64,000 bases of DNA from JAALLB01 sp017643495 (GTDB taxonomy: Bacteria; Pseudomonadota; Alphaproteobacteria; Rhizobiales; Rhizobiaceae). Every line of letters begins with the position of its first letter. Position 1 is the stretch's first letter. The notes under the pieces were generated by a model. It was not told the DNA's origin. It saw only the letters and a list, made by a program, of their open reading frames with translations, and made no database searches. Both the position numbers and the translations under genes were made by a program. Shown one piece after another: positions 17,594 through 25,793 of the stretch. The stretch spans positions 2,418,001 to 2,482,000 of the forward strand of contig OZ244147.1 in assembly GCA_965216105.1 (NCBI GenBank). Direction: 5' to 3'.

Positions 17594-18781
17594 ATGCAAG
17601 CACTCAACAACCTGAAAGTTCTTGACCTCTCCCGTTATATCGCCGGACCGAATTGCGGAATGATACTGGGAGACATGGGAGCAGATGTCATAAAGGTTGA
17701 AAGCCCCGGACGTGGAGAGGAAACCCGTTTGTTGCCACCGAAGATTGGTGACCACGGCATTTACACGCTTGTTTACAACCGCAACAAGCGGGCAATGACG
17801 CTCAATTTTCGCTCTCCGGAAGGACAGGACCTGTTGCGCGAACTGATTTCCAAGGCAGATGTGGTCATCGAAAATTTCAGACCGGGAACCCTGGAGAAGA
17901 TGAATTGCGACTGGGAAACACTCCACTCCATCAATGACCGCTTGATCATGGCCAGAATTTCCGGATACGGGCAAACCGGGCCCTGGACCAAAAAACCGTG
18001 TTTTGATGCAATAGCCCAGGCGGGGGGCGGCATTATGGAGCTGACTGGTGAACCGGGCAGCGAACCACTTCCGGCAGGCAGCTTCATTGTCGACTATGTA
18101 ACGTCTCTTTATGCCTGTATCGGAATTTTATCTGCAGTTGAGGCGCGTCACAAAACAAACAAGGGTCAATTGGTCGACTTGGCCATGCTGGACTGTACCG
18201 TTTCGCTATTGATGACTGCAATTCCTGAATTTGCCCTTACAGGAAAGGAAATGACCCGGTGTGGTAGCCGGGACAGGTATTCAACACCTGCAAGCAATTT
18301 TGAGTGCAAGGATGGAAGATGGGTACATATCAATGCAGGCAGTGACAGCTTGTTTCCCCGATTTGCCAAGGCAACCAACAATGAAGGACTGCTTCAGGAT
18401 GAAAGATTTTCCACCAACAGTGAACGCCTGAAGCGTATTGAGGAAGTGGAGGGTCTTGTTTCAAACTGGACCAAAGCGCACCTATCATCAGAAGTGCTCT
18501 CCATCATGGAAGAAGCTGGTGTCCCCTGTGCACTGGTGGAGACGATCGGAGAGATTTTTCACAATGAACAACTCAAGGCACGAGGACAATTCATGGAAGT
18601 TGAAAATCCTGCCTATGGAAAACTTACGATGGCAGGCATTCCGGTCCAATTGGGTGCCACTCCCGGAAAACTGCGGCATCCGCCACCAACGGTTGGTCAG
18701 CATACTTCGGAAGTTCTGCACGAGTGGTTGGGTTACAATGAAGAAATGATCGCACAATTACGCAATAATAATGTTGTTTAA
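17594..18781 (+). CDS. Class III CoA-transferase (CaiB/BaiF/Frc family)
   Basis: The protein has 395 residues. The N-terminus (LKVLDLSRYIAGPNCGMILG, then DMGADVIKVESPGRGE) and NKRAMTLNFRSPEGQDLL are diagnostic of family III CoA-transferases. The catalytic Asp lies in LVDLAMLDCTVSLL. The second lobe has EEAGVPCALVETIGEIFHNEQ and ends with HTSEVLHEWLGY. It moves CoA between carboxylic acids, here probably to activate the imported acid. It follows dctM after 57 bp in the same direction and is probably the operon's last gene; a miniature transposon lies 21 bp downstream. Confidence 0.92.
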   Translation: MQALNNLKVLDLSRYIAGPNCGMILGDMGADVIKVESPGRGEETRLLPPKIGDHGIYTLVYNRNKRAMTLNFRSPEGQDLLRELISKADVVIENFRPGTLEKMNCDWETLHSINDRLIMARISGYGQTGPWTKKPCFDAIAQAGGGIMELTGEPGSEPLPAGSFIVDYVTSLYACIGILSAVEARHKTNKGQLVDLAMLDCTVSLLMTAIPEFALTGKEMTRCGSRDRYSTPASNFECKDGRWVHINAGSDSLFPRFAKATNNEGLLQDERFSTNSERLKRIEEVEGLVSNWTKAHLSSEVLSIMEEAGVPCALVETIGEIFHNEQLKARGQFMEVENPAYGKLTMAGIPVQLGATPGKLRHPPPTVGQHTSEVLHEWLGYNEEMIAQLRNNNVV

Positions 18782-18801
18782 CGTAGGCAATCTCTGAGGA
18801 A

Positions 18802-18930
18802 GGTATTGTAGGGGAAACCCATTGATCTGAAATCATGGGGCATCCTGCAATAACGGTGGCAATTGTGCGCCGCCTAAAACTTTCCTTCTCAGGAAAAACA
18901 GAGACTAATTCGAATTACTCTGACAGCACC
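18802..18930. mobile_element. Miniature element related to the IS6 copies (MITE C)
   Basis: This 129-bp non-coding element has a left end (GGTATTGTAGGGGAAACCC, then TTGATCTG and ATGGGGC) that closely follows the IS6 left end at 2372. Its right end, read from the other strand (GGTGCTGTCAGAGTAATTC), follows the IS6 right end. The interior aligns with MITE A at 28058, for example CGCCTAAAACTTTCCTTC here against CGTCTAAAACTTCCCTTC there. No coding potential. Confidence 0.75.
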
Positions 18931-19009
18931 AAGCACGAGACAAGGGGTGACAAAGCAACACAAAGCGCAGAACGTACTCGTATTTGGGATTAACGCACAT
19001 TAGATATCC

Positions 19010-19351
19010 ATGGGTGAATACGAATTGCTCGCTCACCAAACACCTCAAGAAGTGTGCCACCAATTACAACAGAAACCGAAGAACGGAAACCTGATGGCTG
19101 CAAGCAGATTGTCTATTGGCTCATACATCGCCGCCATAAGTGGCGTACTGTTGGTACTCGCAGAAATATTTGCAGTGGAAGGTGCACTGTTAAGCGCCGT
19201 GTTTGACCTTGGAAACATGCCTGCAACAGGCTGGGTCATTCTGTCAGCTGTTACACTGCTACCGCTCCTATGGCTTGGAATTCCATTAACCCGACATGCA
19301 ATCGAGGCAGAGAGAGACTTTCTGACAAACCTCAATAAGAACGAATTGTAA
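19010..19351 (+). CDS. Small hypothetical membrane protein
   Basis: The open frame has 113 codons, or 85 from the ATG at 19094. Two hydrophobic stretches can be seen (IAAISGVLLVLAEIFAV and WVILSAVTLLPLLWLGIPL) with a charged C-terminus (RHAIEAERDFLTNLNKN). I do not recognise a family. It stands alone between the CoA-transferase operon and a gene-poor stretch. No clear ribosome-binding site decides the start. The coherent membrane pattern suggests it is real, but support is modest. Confidence 0.4.
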   Translation: MGEYELLAHQTPQEVCHQLQQKPKNGNLMAASRLSIGSYIAAISGVLLVLAEIFAVEGALLSAVFDLGNMPATGWVILSAVTLLPLLWLGIPLTRHAIEAERDFLTNLNKNEL

Positions 19352-19740
19352 TCGCATATATGAGTTGATCACGGGGAAACTCTGCCAATTTCAGTGGGTC
19401 TGAGTGAATGCGCCTGACAGCTTTTGCAAGGAAGGAAGCCCGAACCAGCAAGGCAAGCAATTCAACTGCTAACCTTGATATCGCGGGAGTTAAGATGGCC
19501 ACAGTTCTAGTTCTCTACCAACAGTAAACTTACCATGTCTCTAGCGCCCTCCATTTTGGACTTTGCCTTCTCCGGGCAGGAAAACGCACATGCCCCTCAA
19601 CAAGCTCCTGCCCAATTAATTTGTGGCCGGGTTAAATGAGCAAGTCTGGAAAAGGGCTTGGAGGTGAACAAAAATATTCCAGGGAGCAGACAACTCAACT
19701 CGGCCCAGCACTACTACGGCTAACAACAACAATTGGGATA
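19352..19740. other. Gene-poor stretch, nothing recognised
   Basis: About 390 bp between a small hypothetical gene and the cyclase terminus. I see no convincing gene, RNA, repeat or terminator here; the short frames present lack ribosome-binding sites and family resemblance. Confidence 0.5.
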
Positions 19741-21039
19741 TTAATAAGCTGTTTTTTGTCTATACCATATCTTCAGCTTGTCGCTGTGCCCCCGAATTTG
19801 AACATTTTCGAGTATCTCAAAACCATTCATGATTGAGCAGGTTCCGGAAGCGGAAATCAAAGCATCAGAAAAAATGAATTTCGACTTCAATTCGCGTGTC
19901 AACCGCTCAAGTCTCTCTGAAACATTGACCGCATCGCCCAAAACGGTGTGTTCCAATATCTGCCCGGCTTCAACAATGCCCGCAAACACTTCACCATAAT
20001 GACCACCTATACCAACCTCGATTGGCGGCAGGTTACTCCGGTTTCGCGAGCTATTCCATCTTGACAGTTCACGATCAATTTCCAGACTGGCATTGAAAGC
20101 GTTTTCGGCATCACTTTCATGGCTGACTGGGGCGCCAAAAACCGCCAGCACTGCATCACCAATAAACTTGTCGACTGTCCCGCCATGTTTCAGAATGATC
20201 TCGCAAACTCTTGTTCTGTATTCCGACAGGAACTCCGAGACCTTTTCCGGTGGCAAGTTCTCGGCAATTTTTGAGAATCCCCGAATATCAATAAACAGAA
20301 TGGCAACATCAACCCGGCTACCTGATTGTGCATGCCCTGTCGGGTTTGCAATCAGTTTTTCCACCACACCAGGCGAGAAAAACCGAGATAGCTGACTTGC
20401 CTTTTGAGCATCTCGCAACGCCAGTTCGGTAATCGAGCGGGTTCGCTTCACGATCATGAACAAGAGTACCGCGGCAGCGGACAAAAAAAGTATCGGAAGA
20501 TATCCAATGTCGTGAAGCAAAAGCGAGGAAACTTTTTCCACCGCATGACCATGCGTTTTATGAAGCAGTCCGCTGCTCACAAACGGAACATTCATGATCG
20601 GTGGCAATGCAAACAGGAAAAGCAAAAATGTCAGAAAACTGAAGATGATCAAATTCGGCCTGTATCTTAGTGAGGCATGAATCAGAAACACAAAGGATAG
20701 AGAAAAAAGCGGCAAGGAAAATTCATGCGATACACTCAAATTATGCATCTGAGCCAGCATGGTCAGCGCGAAAGCCGCTATGCCCATGTCAATTGCAGCA
20801 AACAAGTAAGGAAATATCGGTGAATGTATCTGTCTCATGGCCATCAGGATGCCGATGACGCTAAGGCAAGCATAAACAAATGCAGAAATGGTGAGTGGAT
20901 ATGAAGCAGGTCCTGAGCCTGCTGACAGCAATATGGATGTTAACAGTGTAAGCGCAATAATCGATCTGCCAATAGATGCGGTAAACTCACCGCGTCTTTC
21001 CGTTTCTTCAAATGCGCGTTTCAGGCTGGCGTAAGTCAT
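19741..21039 (-). CDS. Membrane-bound class III adenylate/guanylate cyclase
   Basis: The protein is 432 residues from ATG 21039 (chosen because the longer frame start at 21096 would lie across the upstream terminator hairpin). The N-terminal half has about six hydrophobic segments (for example SIIALTLLTSILLSAG, LIIFSFLTFLLFLFALPP, LPILFLSAAAVLLFMIV). The C-terminal half is a class III cyclase catalytic domain with the metal-binding Asp in ILFIDIRGFSKIAENL and the GTVDKFIGDAVLAVFGAP motif, then EIDRELSRWN and GHYGEVFAG. The catalytic residues look intact. It would make a cyclic nucleotide in response to an unknown membrane signal. It is separated from the copper operon by a terminator. Confidence 0.9.
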   Translation of the reverse strand: MTYASLKRAFEETERRGEFTASIGRSIIALTLLTSILLSAGSGPASYPLTISAFVYACLSVIGILMAMRQIHSPIFPYLFAAIDMGIAAFALTMLAQMHNLSVSHEFSLPLFSLSFVFLIHASLRYRPNLIIFSFLTFLLFLFALPPIMNVPFVSSGLLHKTHGHAVEKVSSLLLHDIGYLPILFLSAAAVLLFMIVKRTRSITELALRDAQKASQLSRFFSPGVVEKLIANPTGHAQSGSRVDVAILFIDIRGFSKIAENLPPEKVSEFLSEYRTRVCEIILKHGGTVDKFIGDAVLAVFGAPVSHESDAENAFNASLEIDRELSRWNSSRNRSNLPPIEVGIGGHYGEVFAGIVEAGQILEHTVLGDAVNVSERLERLTRELKSKFIFSDALISASGTCSIMNGFEILENVQIRGHSDKLKIWYRQKTAY

Positions 21040-21059
21040 GGTGAAACTGCCATTGCAAA

Positions 21060-21086
21060 GCCCGCTGGACATGCGGTCCAGCGGGC
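21060..21086 (-). terminator. Terminator of the copper operon
   Basis: A perfect 11-bp stem GCCCGCTGGAC (21060-21070) pairs with GTCCAGCGGGC (21076-21086) around a 5-nt loop. Read on the minus strand it is followed by TTT, 20 bp after the CusF-like stop. It separates the copper genes from the cyclase. Confidence 0.8.
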
Positions 21087-21106
21087 CTAACCGCACAAGA
21101 ATTACT

Positions 21107-21391
21107 TTACTTCAGTTTGGTGATTGTGAGCTTTCCGTTCACACGTTCAGCCACAAACTCGATCTGTTGACCGGGTTTCAGTTGATCAAGGATTTCGGGC
21201 GTGGCTGTTCTGAAGACCATTGTCATGGCCGGCATTTCGAGATTTTTCAGTTCTTCATGCGCAACTGAAACTTTTCCCTTGTCAGCCGTTACTTTCTTGA
21301 CTGTACCTTTGGTAAATTCTTCTGCAAATGCCGAGACTACAGAAACGCTGGCAATGACAGCGGCAAGAGTGAGTGATTTAATCGGTTTCAT
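21107..21391 (-). CDS. CusF-like periplasmic copper-binding protein
   Basis: The protein has 94 residues: a signal peptide (about residues 1-23, ending SAFA) followed by a small beta-barrel of the CusF/copper-binding family (PF11604-like). The GTVKKVTADKGKVSVAHEEL strand pair and LEMPAMTMVFRTATPEIL carry the conserved His/Met/Trp-loop region; Met residues in EMPAMTM and the His in VAHEEL are the likely Cu(I) ligands. It shuttles Cu(I) in the periplasm. It is the last gene of the copper operon before a terminator. Confidence 0.9.
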   Translation of the reverse strand: MKPIKSLTLAAVIASVSVVSAFAEEFTKGTVKKVTADKGKVSVAHEELKNLEMPAMTMVFRTATPEILDQLKPGQQIEFVAERVNGKLTITKLK

Positions 21392-21415
21392 TTTGAATTC
21401 CTTCCTCTGAGTAGA

Positions 21416-21895
21416 TTAGTGAGCCGAGACTTCAAGATCGCCACGCATGCCGGATTCATAGTGACCGGGGATCAAGCATGCGAATTCGAACTTTCCTGAA
21501 TTTGTGAACTCCCAAATGATTTCACTTTTTTCACCTTCTTCGAGGCGAACAGAGTTGGGGTCGTCGTGTTCCATCTCGGGAAACTTGGCCATCTGTGCCT
21601 TATGTTCCTGGTTTTTCGCCAAAGTATCGAGCACGAACTCATGCTCGGTTTCACCTGCATTCGTGATTGCAAAACGGATAGTTTCACCCTGCTTTACTGA
21701 GAGTGACCGCGGCTCATACAGCATTTCTCCATCATCGGTTTCGTACATTTTCACTTCAACCAACCGGGTGACATTTGATATGTCGCCGGGCTTGCCTGCA
21801 CCCTTTTCATCATGACCTCCAGAGTGTGTTCCGCCAGCAACCGCGGGTGAGACTGCGAACAGAGTGAGGCTAAGTGATACGAGAATTGACTTCAT
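21416..21895 (-). CDS. Periplasmic cupredoxin
   Basis: The protein is 159 residues from ATG 21895 (GAAAGGA ribosome-binding site immediately upstream); a longer frame to 21946 lacks this. A signal peptide ends at AVAG, then a His-rich stretch (THSGGHDEKG). The cupredoxin fold carries the type 1 copper ligands: His in ETEHEFVLD and the Cys-His-Met set in FACLIPGHYESGMRG. It resembles the small blue-copper proteins found beside CopA-type oxidases. It lies between the multicopper oxidase and the CusF-like gene in one operon. Confidence 0.9.
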   Translation of the reverse strand: MKSILVSLSLTLFAVSPAVAGGTHSGGHDEKGAGKPGDISNVTRLVEVKMYETDDGEMLYEPRSLSVKQGETIRFAITNAGETEHEFVLDTLAKNQEHKAQMAKFPEMEHDDPNSVRLEEGEKSEIIWEFTNSGKFEFACLIPGHYESGMRGDLEVSAH

Positions 21896-21917
21896 TGTCT
21901 TTCCTTTCAACGGATAA

Positions 21918-23294
21918 TTATCCTTGTTTGATTTGGTTGTTTTCAAATTGTGTGTACTTGGTTTCAGCGTCTTCCACGCTCACGGCTTCAGGAAGATCTC
22001 CGGTCCATTCCTGGGCTTCGGTGCCGGGAGGATTCTCGTACCAACCAGGGTCGCTGTAATCATTCGACTCGATGCCTTCGCGCACCTTCACGACCGAGAA
22101 CATGCTTCCCATTTCGATCGGCCCATGGGGTCCCCAGCCGGTCATCATTGGGGTTGTATTGTCCGGGAGTTCCATGGACATCTCACCCATGTCAGCCATT
22201 CCAGCCGTACCCATAGGCATGTATTCCGGTTGCAATTTCCTGATTTTGCTGGTCAGATTCTTTTTATTGACCCCGATGAAAGTCGGGACGTCGTGTCCCA
22301 TCGCATTCATAGTGTGATGTGATTTGTGGCAGTGGATTGCCCAGTCGCCTTCATAAACCGCATCAAACTCGTACGCACGCATGGCGCCGACAGGAATATC
22401 GATTGACACTTCAGGCCAACGAGCCTCCTCAGGCACCCAGCCACCATCTGTGCAAGTAACCTCAAAATCATATCCATGCATGTGGATCGGGTGATTGGTC
22501 ATTGTAAGATTGCCAACACGAACCCGAACCCGGTCATTCTTGTTGACGACAAGAGGATCAATGTCAGGGAAAATTCGACTGTTAAAACACCACAGATTGA
22601 AGTCAGTCATCGTCATGATCTTGGGGACGTATGTGCCCGGATCAATATCATAAGCGTTGGTCAGAAATACGAAGTCACGATCAACGCGCATGAACTCCGG
22701 ATCTTTGGGGTGTATGATAAACAACCCCATCATACCCATGGCCATCTGGACCATTTCATCGGCATGTGGGTGGTACATAAAGGTGCCGCTTTTTACGAGG
22801 TCAAATTCGTAAGCATACGTTTTGCCAGGCGGAATTGCCTTGTGTGACAAACCACCTACGCCATCCATGCCAGAGGGCAGTATCAAGCCATGCCAATGAA
22901 CCGATGTGTGTTCCGGCAGTTTGTTGGTGACAAAGATGCGAACCCTGTCACCTTCCACTGCCTCGATCGTTGGCCCGGTGGATTGCCCATTGTACCCCCA
23001 AAGGAAGGCGGTGGTATCCTCGGAAAGAGCTCTTTCTACCGGCTCCGCGACCAGATGGAACTCTTTGACGCCATTGTTCATGCGCCAGGGCAGAGTCCAA
23101 CCGTTCAGAGTCACCACCGGCTGGTAATCAGGTCCGGAGCGCGGAGTGATCGGCTGCTCTGTTTTCGCTGTTGTCTTGATTGGTGTTTCGGGCAGCGACT
23201 GGTTTGATGTAGCTGACCATGCATTTGCAGATAATAAAGCCGCCCCTGCTCCAGCAACGCCTCCACCCAGTACTTGTCTTCTGTTAACCATCAT
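21918..23294 (-). CDS. Multicopper oxidase, copper-resistance type
   Basis: The protein has 458 residues. A twin-arginine signal (VNRRQVLGGGVAGAG) implies folded export. All four copper motifs are visible: HWHGLILPSGMDG, YHPHADEM, HPIHMHGYDF and HCHKSHHTMNAMGH. The Met-rich C-terminal tract (about residues 370-410, GMADMGEMSMELPDN) is typical of Cu(I)-oxidising members. It would oxidise Cu(I) to the less toxic Cu(II) in the periplasm. Two adjacent ATGs (23294, 23291) follow AAAGGAAAG; either may be used. It sits between the TolC-like gene and the cupredoxin gene. Confidence 0.93.
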   Translation of the reverse strand: MMVNRRQVLGGGVAGAGAALLSANAWSATSNQSLPETPIKTTAKTEQPITPRSGPDYQPVVTLNGWTLPWRMNNGVKEFHLVAEPVERALSEDTTAFLWGYNGQSTGPTIEAVEGDRVRIFVTNKLPEHTSVHWHGLILPSGMDGVGGLSHKAIPPGKTYAYEFDLVKSGTFMYHPHADEMVQMAMGMMGLFIIHPKDPEFMRVDRDFVFLTNAYDIDPGTYVPKIMTMTDFNLWCFNSRIFPDIDPLVVNKNDRVRVRVGNLTMTNHPIHMHGYDFEVTCTDGGWVPEEARWPEVSIDIPVGAMRAYEFDAVYEGDWAIHCHKSHHTMNAMGHDVPTFIGVNKKNLTSKIRKLQPEYMPMGTAGMADMGEMSMELPDNTTPMMTGWGPHGPIEMGSMFSVVKVREGIESNDYSDPGWYENPPGTEAQEWTGDLPEAVSVEDAETKYTQFENNQIKQG

Positions 23295-23312
23295 ACTTTC
23301 CTTTCAAAATAC

Positions 23313-24779
23313 CTAGTGACCAGCTCCACCGCCGTCAGCGACAACCATGGCTTCACCTCCGACTGAACCACCAGCGCCGACAACAACGACACCATCCAGA
23401 TTTGCATCGGCAAGCCAGAAGTTTCGCTTCGCGTTGACGGAAAGAAGCACTGCATTCGCTTTTGCCCGCGTATCAGCAAGCAACTCAAAGGTGTTGGTAA
23501 TCATCCCGTTATAGGTAAGCAGGGCTTCCTCTTCGATCGTTGTTCGAAGCGGCAACACATTGTTGCGATAATGCCGGGCAAGTTCATAACGCGCGTTATA
23601 TTCCGTATAAGCTGAACGCGCTTCGCTCCGGGCATTGACTGCCATTTCTGCAAGCTGGTTTGCGGCTCGCATATAGGCCAGTTCCGCCTTTCTCAACCGG
23701 GGTTTTCCCGTGTCAAAAATTGGAATTACAAATTCGAACTCCACTTGTCCGGTTTTGACCTTTTCGATCTCGCCAGCATCCAGCTCACGTTCAAGCTCAC
23801 CGCCGGCTATGATTTCAAAATCTGTCAGATACTTGGTTGCATCGGTTAGTCCATAAGATTTTGCCAATGCTTCAAGCTCCAGCTTGGCAATCTGGATATC
23901 GACACGATTTTGCAAGGCCGCCCGCTCGATATGGCTGTTGCTTTTACGCCTGTTTGGCAATTTCGGCAGCCGGTCAGGTACGAAGTAATCAACTTCCTGT
24001 CCCCACAAGCCCATCAATCGTGTAAGTTCTTCCTTTGCTGACTTGGCAGCCAGTTTTGCTTCTGCCCGTTGCCCTGTCAGTTCAGCATAGAAAACATGCT
24101 CACGCGCCTGGCCTGATTTTGTGAGTGCGCCACTTCTGCCCAATTGTTCAGCCAATTCCGAAGCCGCATCTGCGGAAGCTTTGGCCTGATTGAGATAAAA
24201 TACGGTTTCAAAGGCACCAACGGCATTGATCCATGCGTTTCTTGTCCGGGAGGCAAGCTGAAGTGTTTGCAATACCGCACGCTGTTGGGCCTGACGGAAA
24301 CGGGTATCTGCAATGTCGACCCGTCTGTCTCTTGTTGCCAATCTCAATATGTTATTGGCAATGATTCCTTCTATCGCCCTGTAAGCCTCCAGCCCGGGTG
24401 TACCTATACCAAGTACCCCAATCGCGACCCTGGGATTTTCCGGCAATGCTTCCTGCCAGACTTGAGCAGCAGTGATACCGATATCAGCATAAGCTGCCTG
24501 CAACCCTTTGTTGTTCAACAATGCAACCTGGACGGCCGTGTCTGCATTTATCGTCCGTTTATGAACGAGTTTGTGAACACGTTTCGCATTGGCTGTTGCG
24601 TCGTGTTGATTTTGTACCCAAACAGTCTTTTTTCCATTCGTGCTTGCCACCTCGGCGGATACATTCGCAAAGCCTGCATCGTTCAAAGCATAGGTGTCGA
24701 GAAAGTCTGAAGTGACGCAGCCTCCTAGGAGCGCCGGAGAGAAAACTATAGCTGCAGTTTTCCAGCTGAATTTGCTCAT
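23313..24779 (-). CDS. TolC-family outer-membrane efflux lipoprotein
   Basis: The protein has 488 residues. The N-terminus has a lipoprotein signal with lipobox LLGGC (FSPALLGGCVTSD). The body has the long alpha-helical hairpins of the outer-membrane efflux family in two repeats (ANNILRLATRDRRVDIADTR; ELAYMRAANQLAEMAVNARS), with a Gly-rich C-terminal tail. Located in the copper operon, it probably forms the exit channel of a copper export system, although no RND pump or adaptor gene is present in the window. It overlaps the small lipoprotein gene by 4 bp. Reads slightly long for the family because of the tail. Confidence 0.88.
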   Translation of the reverse strand: MSKFSWKTAAIVFSPALLGGCVTSDFLDTYALNDAGFANVSAEVASTNGKKTVWVQNQHDATANAKRVHKLVHKRTINADTAVQVALLNNKGLQAAYADIGITAAQVWQEALPENPRVAIGVLGIGTPGLEAYRAIEGIIANNILRLATRDRRVDIADTRFRQAQQRAVLQTLQLASRTRNAWINAVGAFETVFYLNQAKASADAASELAEQLGRSGALTKSGQAREHVFYAELTGQRAEAKLAAKSAKEELTRLMGLWGQEVDYFVPDRLPKLPNRRKSNSHIERAALQNRVDIQIAKLELEALAKSYGLTDATKYLTDFEIIAGGELERELDAGEIEKVKTGQVEFEFVIPIFDTGKPRLRKAELAYMRAANQLAEMAVNARSEARSAYTEYNARYELARHYRNNVLPLRTTIEEEALLTYNGMITNTFELLADTRAKANAVLLSVNAKRNFWLADANLDGVVVVGAGGSVGGEAMVVADGGGAGH

Positions 24780-25015
24780 GACGCACCTCCGTTTCCGGGG
24801 CTTTGTTCTTTATTGAGCTTTCGCCAGTCGCTGGGGCTGGTTGGTGTTCTACGTGTATAGTCTCCAAATATGCCGCCACGTGATTGGTGCCTGATTTCCT
24901 GCTTGGAATCAGATGGTGAGCGTAGTGGTATTACATCCACCGGCCCCCCGGTTGTCTCTGCCAAACATCCCGTCAATAGGAACAGAGACAGTACCCCTGT
25001 CATTTTCATATTCAT
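24776..25015 (-). CDS. Small lipoprotein of the copper operon
   Basis: The protein has 79 residues. The signal sequence MNMKMTGVLSLFLLTGC ends in a clear lipobox (LTGC). The mature part is short, polar and Arg/Ser/Gln-rich without recognised domain. It is translationally coupled to the TolC-like gene (4-bp overlap) and preceded by the folded intercistronic region at 25024-25107. The function is unknown; co-transcription suggests a periplasmic or outer-membrane role in copper handling. Confidence 0.7.
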   Translation of the reverse strand: MNMKMTGVLSLFLLTGCLAETTGGPVDVIPLRSPSDSKQEIRHQSRGGIFGDYTRRTPTSPSDWRKLNKEQSPGNGGAS

Positions 25016-25023
25016 TGTTCTTA

Positions 25024-25107
25024 CCTGAAATCAAAATACTACAGACTTGCGGTTCTGTTTTCAGAACCACAGACGCAAGTCTCCTATGGAAGGAGATTGA
25101 TTTCAGG
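25024..25107 (-). ncRNA. Candidate structured intercistronic RNA (three-way junction)
   Basis: Read on the minus strand, an exact 11-bp outer stem (25097-25107 with 25024-25034, CCTGAAATCAA) encloses two further hairpins. One is TCTCCT/AGGAGA with a 5-nt loop. The other is a longer arm, GACTTGC/GCAAGTC, continuing after an internal bulge into GGTTCTG/CAGAACC with an AAAA loop. The element begins at the stop codon of the His-rich gene and ends nine bases before the small lipoprotein start, so it occupies the whole gap. It could be an mRNA-stability, processing or ligand-responsive element, or a relic of a palindromic repeat. I do not recognise it as a known family. Confidence 0.55.
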
Positions 25108-25483
25108 TATTTGGAGGTCGGAAAGGAGGAACCCACAAACCCGGCTCAACGGTATCATGGCCAAAGCTGACAGCACCACTTGAAACAAACAGCGCATCGG
25201 CATGACTTATATTTACAACTAGTGCACCACCGCAAATACCGGAACAGCAACCAGGGCTTTCATGATTGAGATGCGTGGACTGGCTGTCAGGAGTTACTGG
25301 TTGGGAATGATGAGAATGAAGTGATATGTCTGAACGGTCATTGTGAAGCACAAGCTGATGGTGCTCCGACATACTGCTCTTGGGTGAAGTTTTCTTCATT
25401 GCTGCATGGGAAAGAGAAAACGGGACTGCAATCAGCGCGATTGCAACCATCCATGCTCCCATAACTTTCAGCAAATTATTCAT
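25103..25483 (-). CDS. Small secreted His/Cys-rich protein, first gene of copper operon
   Basis: The protein is 126 residues from ATG 25483; an upstream ATG at 25498 adds five residues. A signal/anchor helix (VMGAWMVAIALIAVPFSLSHA) is followed by a His- and Met-containing region (SEHHQLVLHN, SLHSHHSQPV) and a CCSGICGG motif, ending in PPFRPPNT. The spaced His and Cys residues suggest metal binding. It lies immediately downstream of a CueR-type promoter. A similar layout occurs in the protein at 26410 on the other side. I do not recognise a named family; copper binding is inference from composition and context. Confidence 0.72.
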   Translation of the reverse strand: MNNLLKVMGAWMVAIALIAVPFSLSHAAMKKTSPKSSMSEHHQLVLHNDRSDISLHSHHSQPVTPDSQSTHLNHESPGCCSGICGGALVVNISHADALFVSSGAVSFGHDTVEPGLWVPPFRPPNT

Positions 25484-25510
25484 AACTTCACATTCCAACC
25501 GGAATTCAAA

Positions 25511-25541
25511 AAAATAGACCTTCCAGCAGGGAGAAGGTCAA
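25511..25541 (-). promoter_or_regulatory. CueR/HmrR-type promoter driving the copper operon
   Basis: On the minus strand a -35 box TTGACC (25541-25536) and a -10-like TATTTT (25516-25511) are separated by exactly 19 bp, the long spacer typical of MerR-family promoters. The spacer holds the CueR-type inverted repeat ACCTTC...GAAGGT, with CTGCTGGAAGGT as in enterobacterial copA promoters. A start site would lie just upstream of the gene at 25483. This implies Cu(I)-induced expression; no CueR gene is in the window. Confidence 0.85.
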
Positions 25542-25728
25542 GCAGTATGTTCGAATCTATAACTTTTCACGGAATTGTTACTGATTGCGCAATCAAGTCT
25601 GCCACTAATCGTCATTCGGCGCGCCTTACAAAGGTTTTATATTCCCGCAAGAAGATTGAGCAGGCATGTTTGTTGAACAAAAACAGGCAAAATGGATAAC
25701 GGTCTTATCGCTGATCTTCAAATGCCTG

Positions 25729-25759
25729 TTGACCTTCCAGTTACCAGAAGGATTACTTT
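25729..25759 (+). promoter_or_regulatory. Second CueR/HmrR-type promoter, facing right
   Basis: The -35 TTGACC (25729-25734) and -10 TACTTT (25754-25759) are again 19 bp apart, with the dyad CCTTCCAGTTACCAGAAGG between them. It points at the gene starting at 25794. With the opposite promoter at 25511-25541 it makes a divergent copper-responsive pair about 190 bp apart. Confidence 0.85.
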
Positions 25760-25793
25760 CCTGCAGGTGAGAAACCAGTTTTGAGGTATAGCG

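Noticed and set aside
19636..19836. 66-codon plus-strand frame near the cyclase 3' end
   Set aside because: It partly overlaps the cyclase stop region, has no ribosome-binding site, and its hydrophobic stretch is antisense to cyclase coding sequence.
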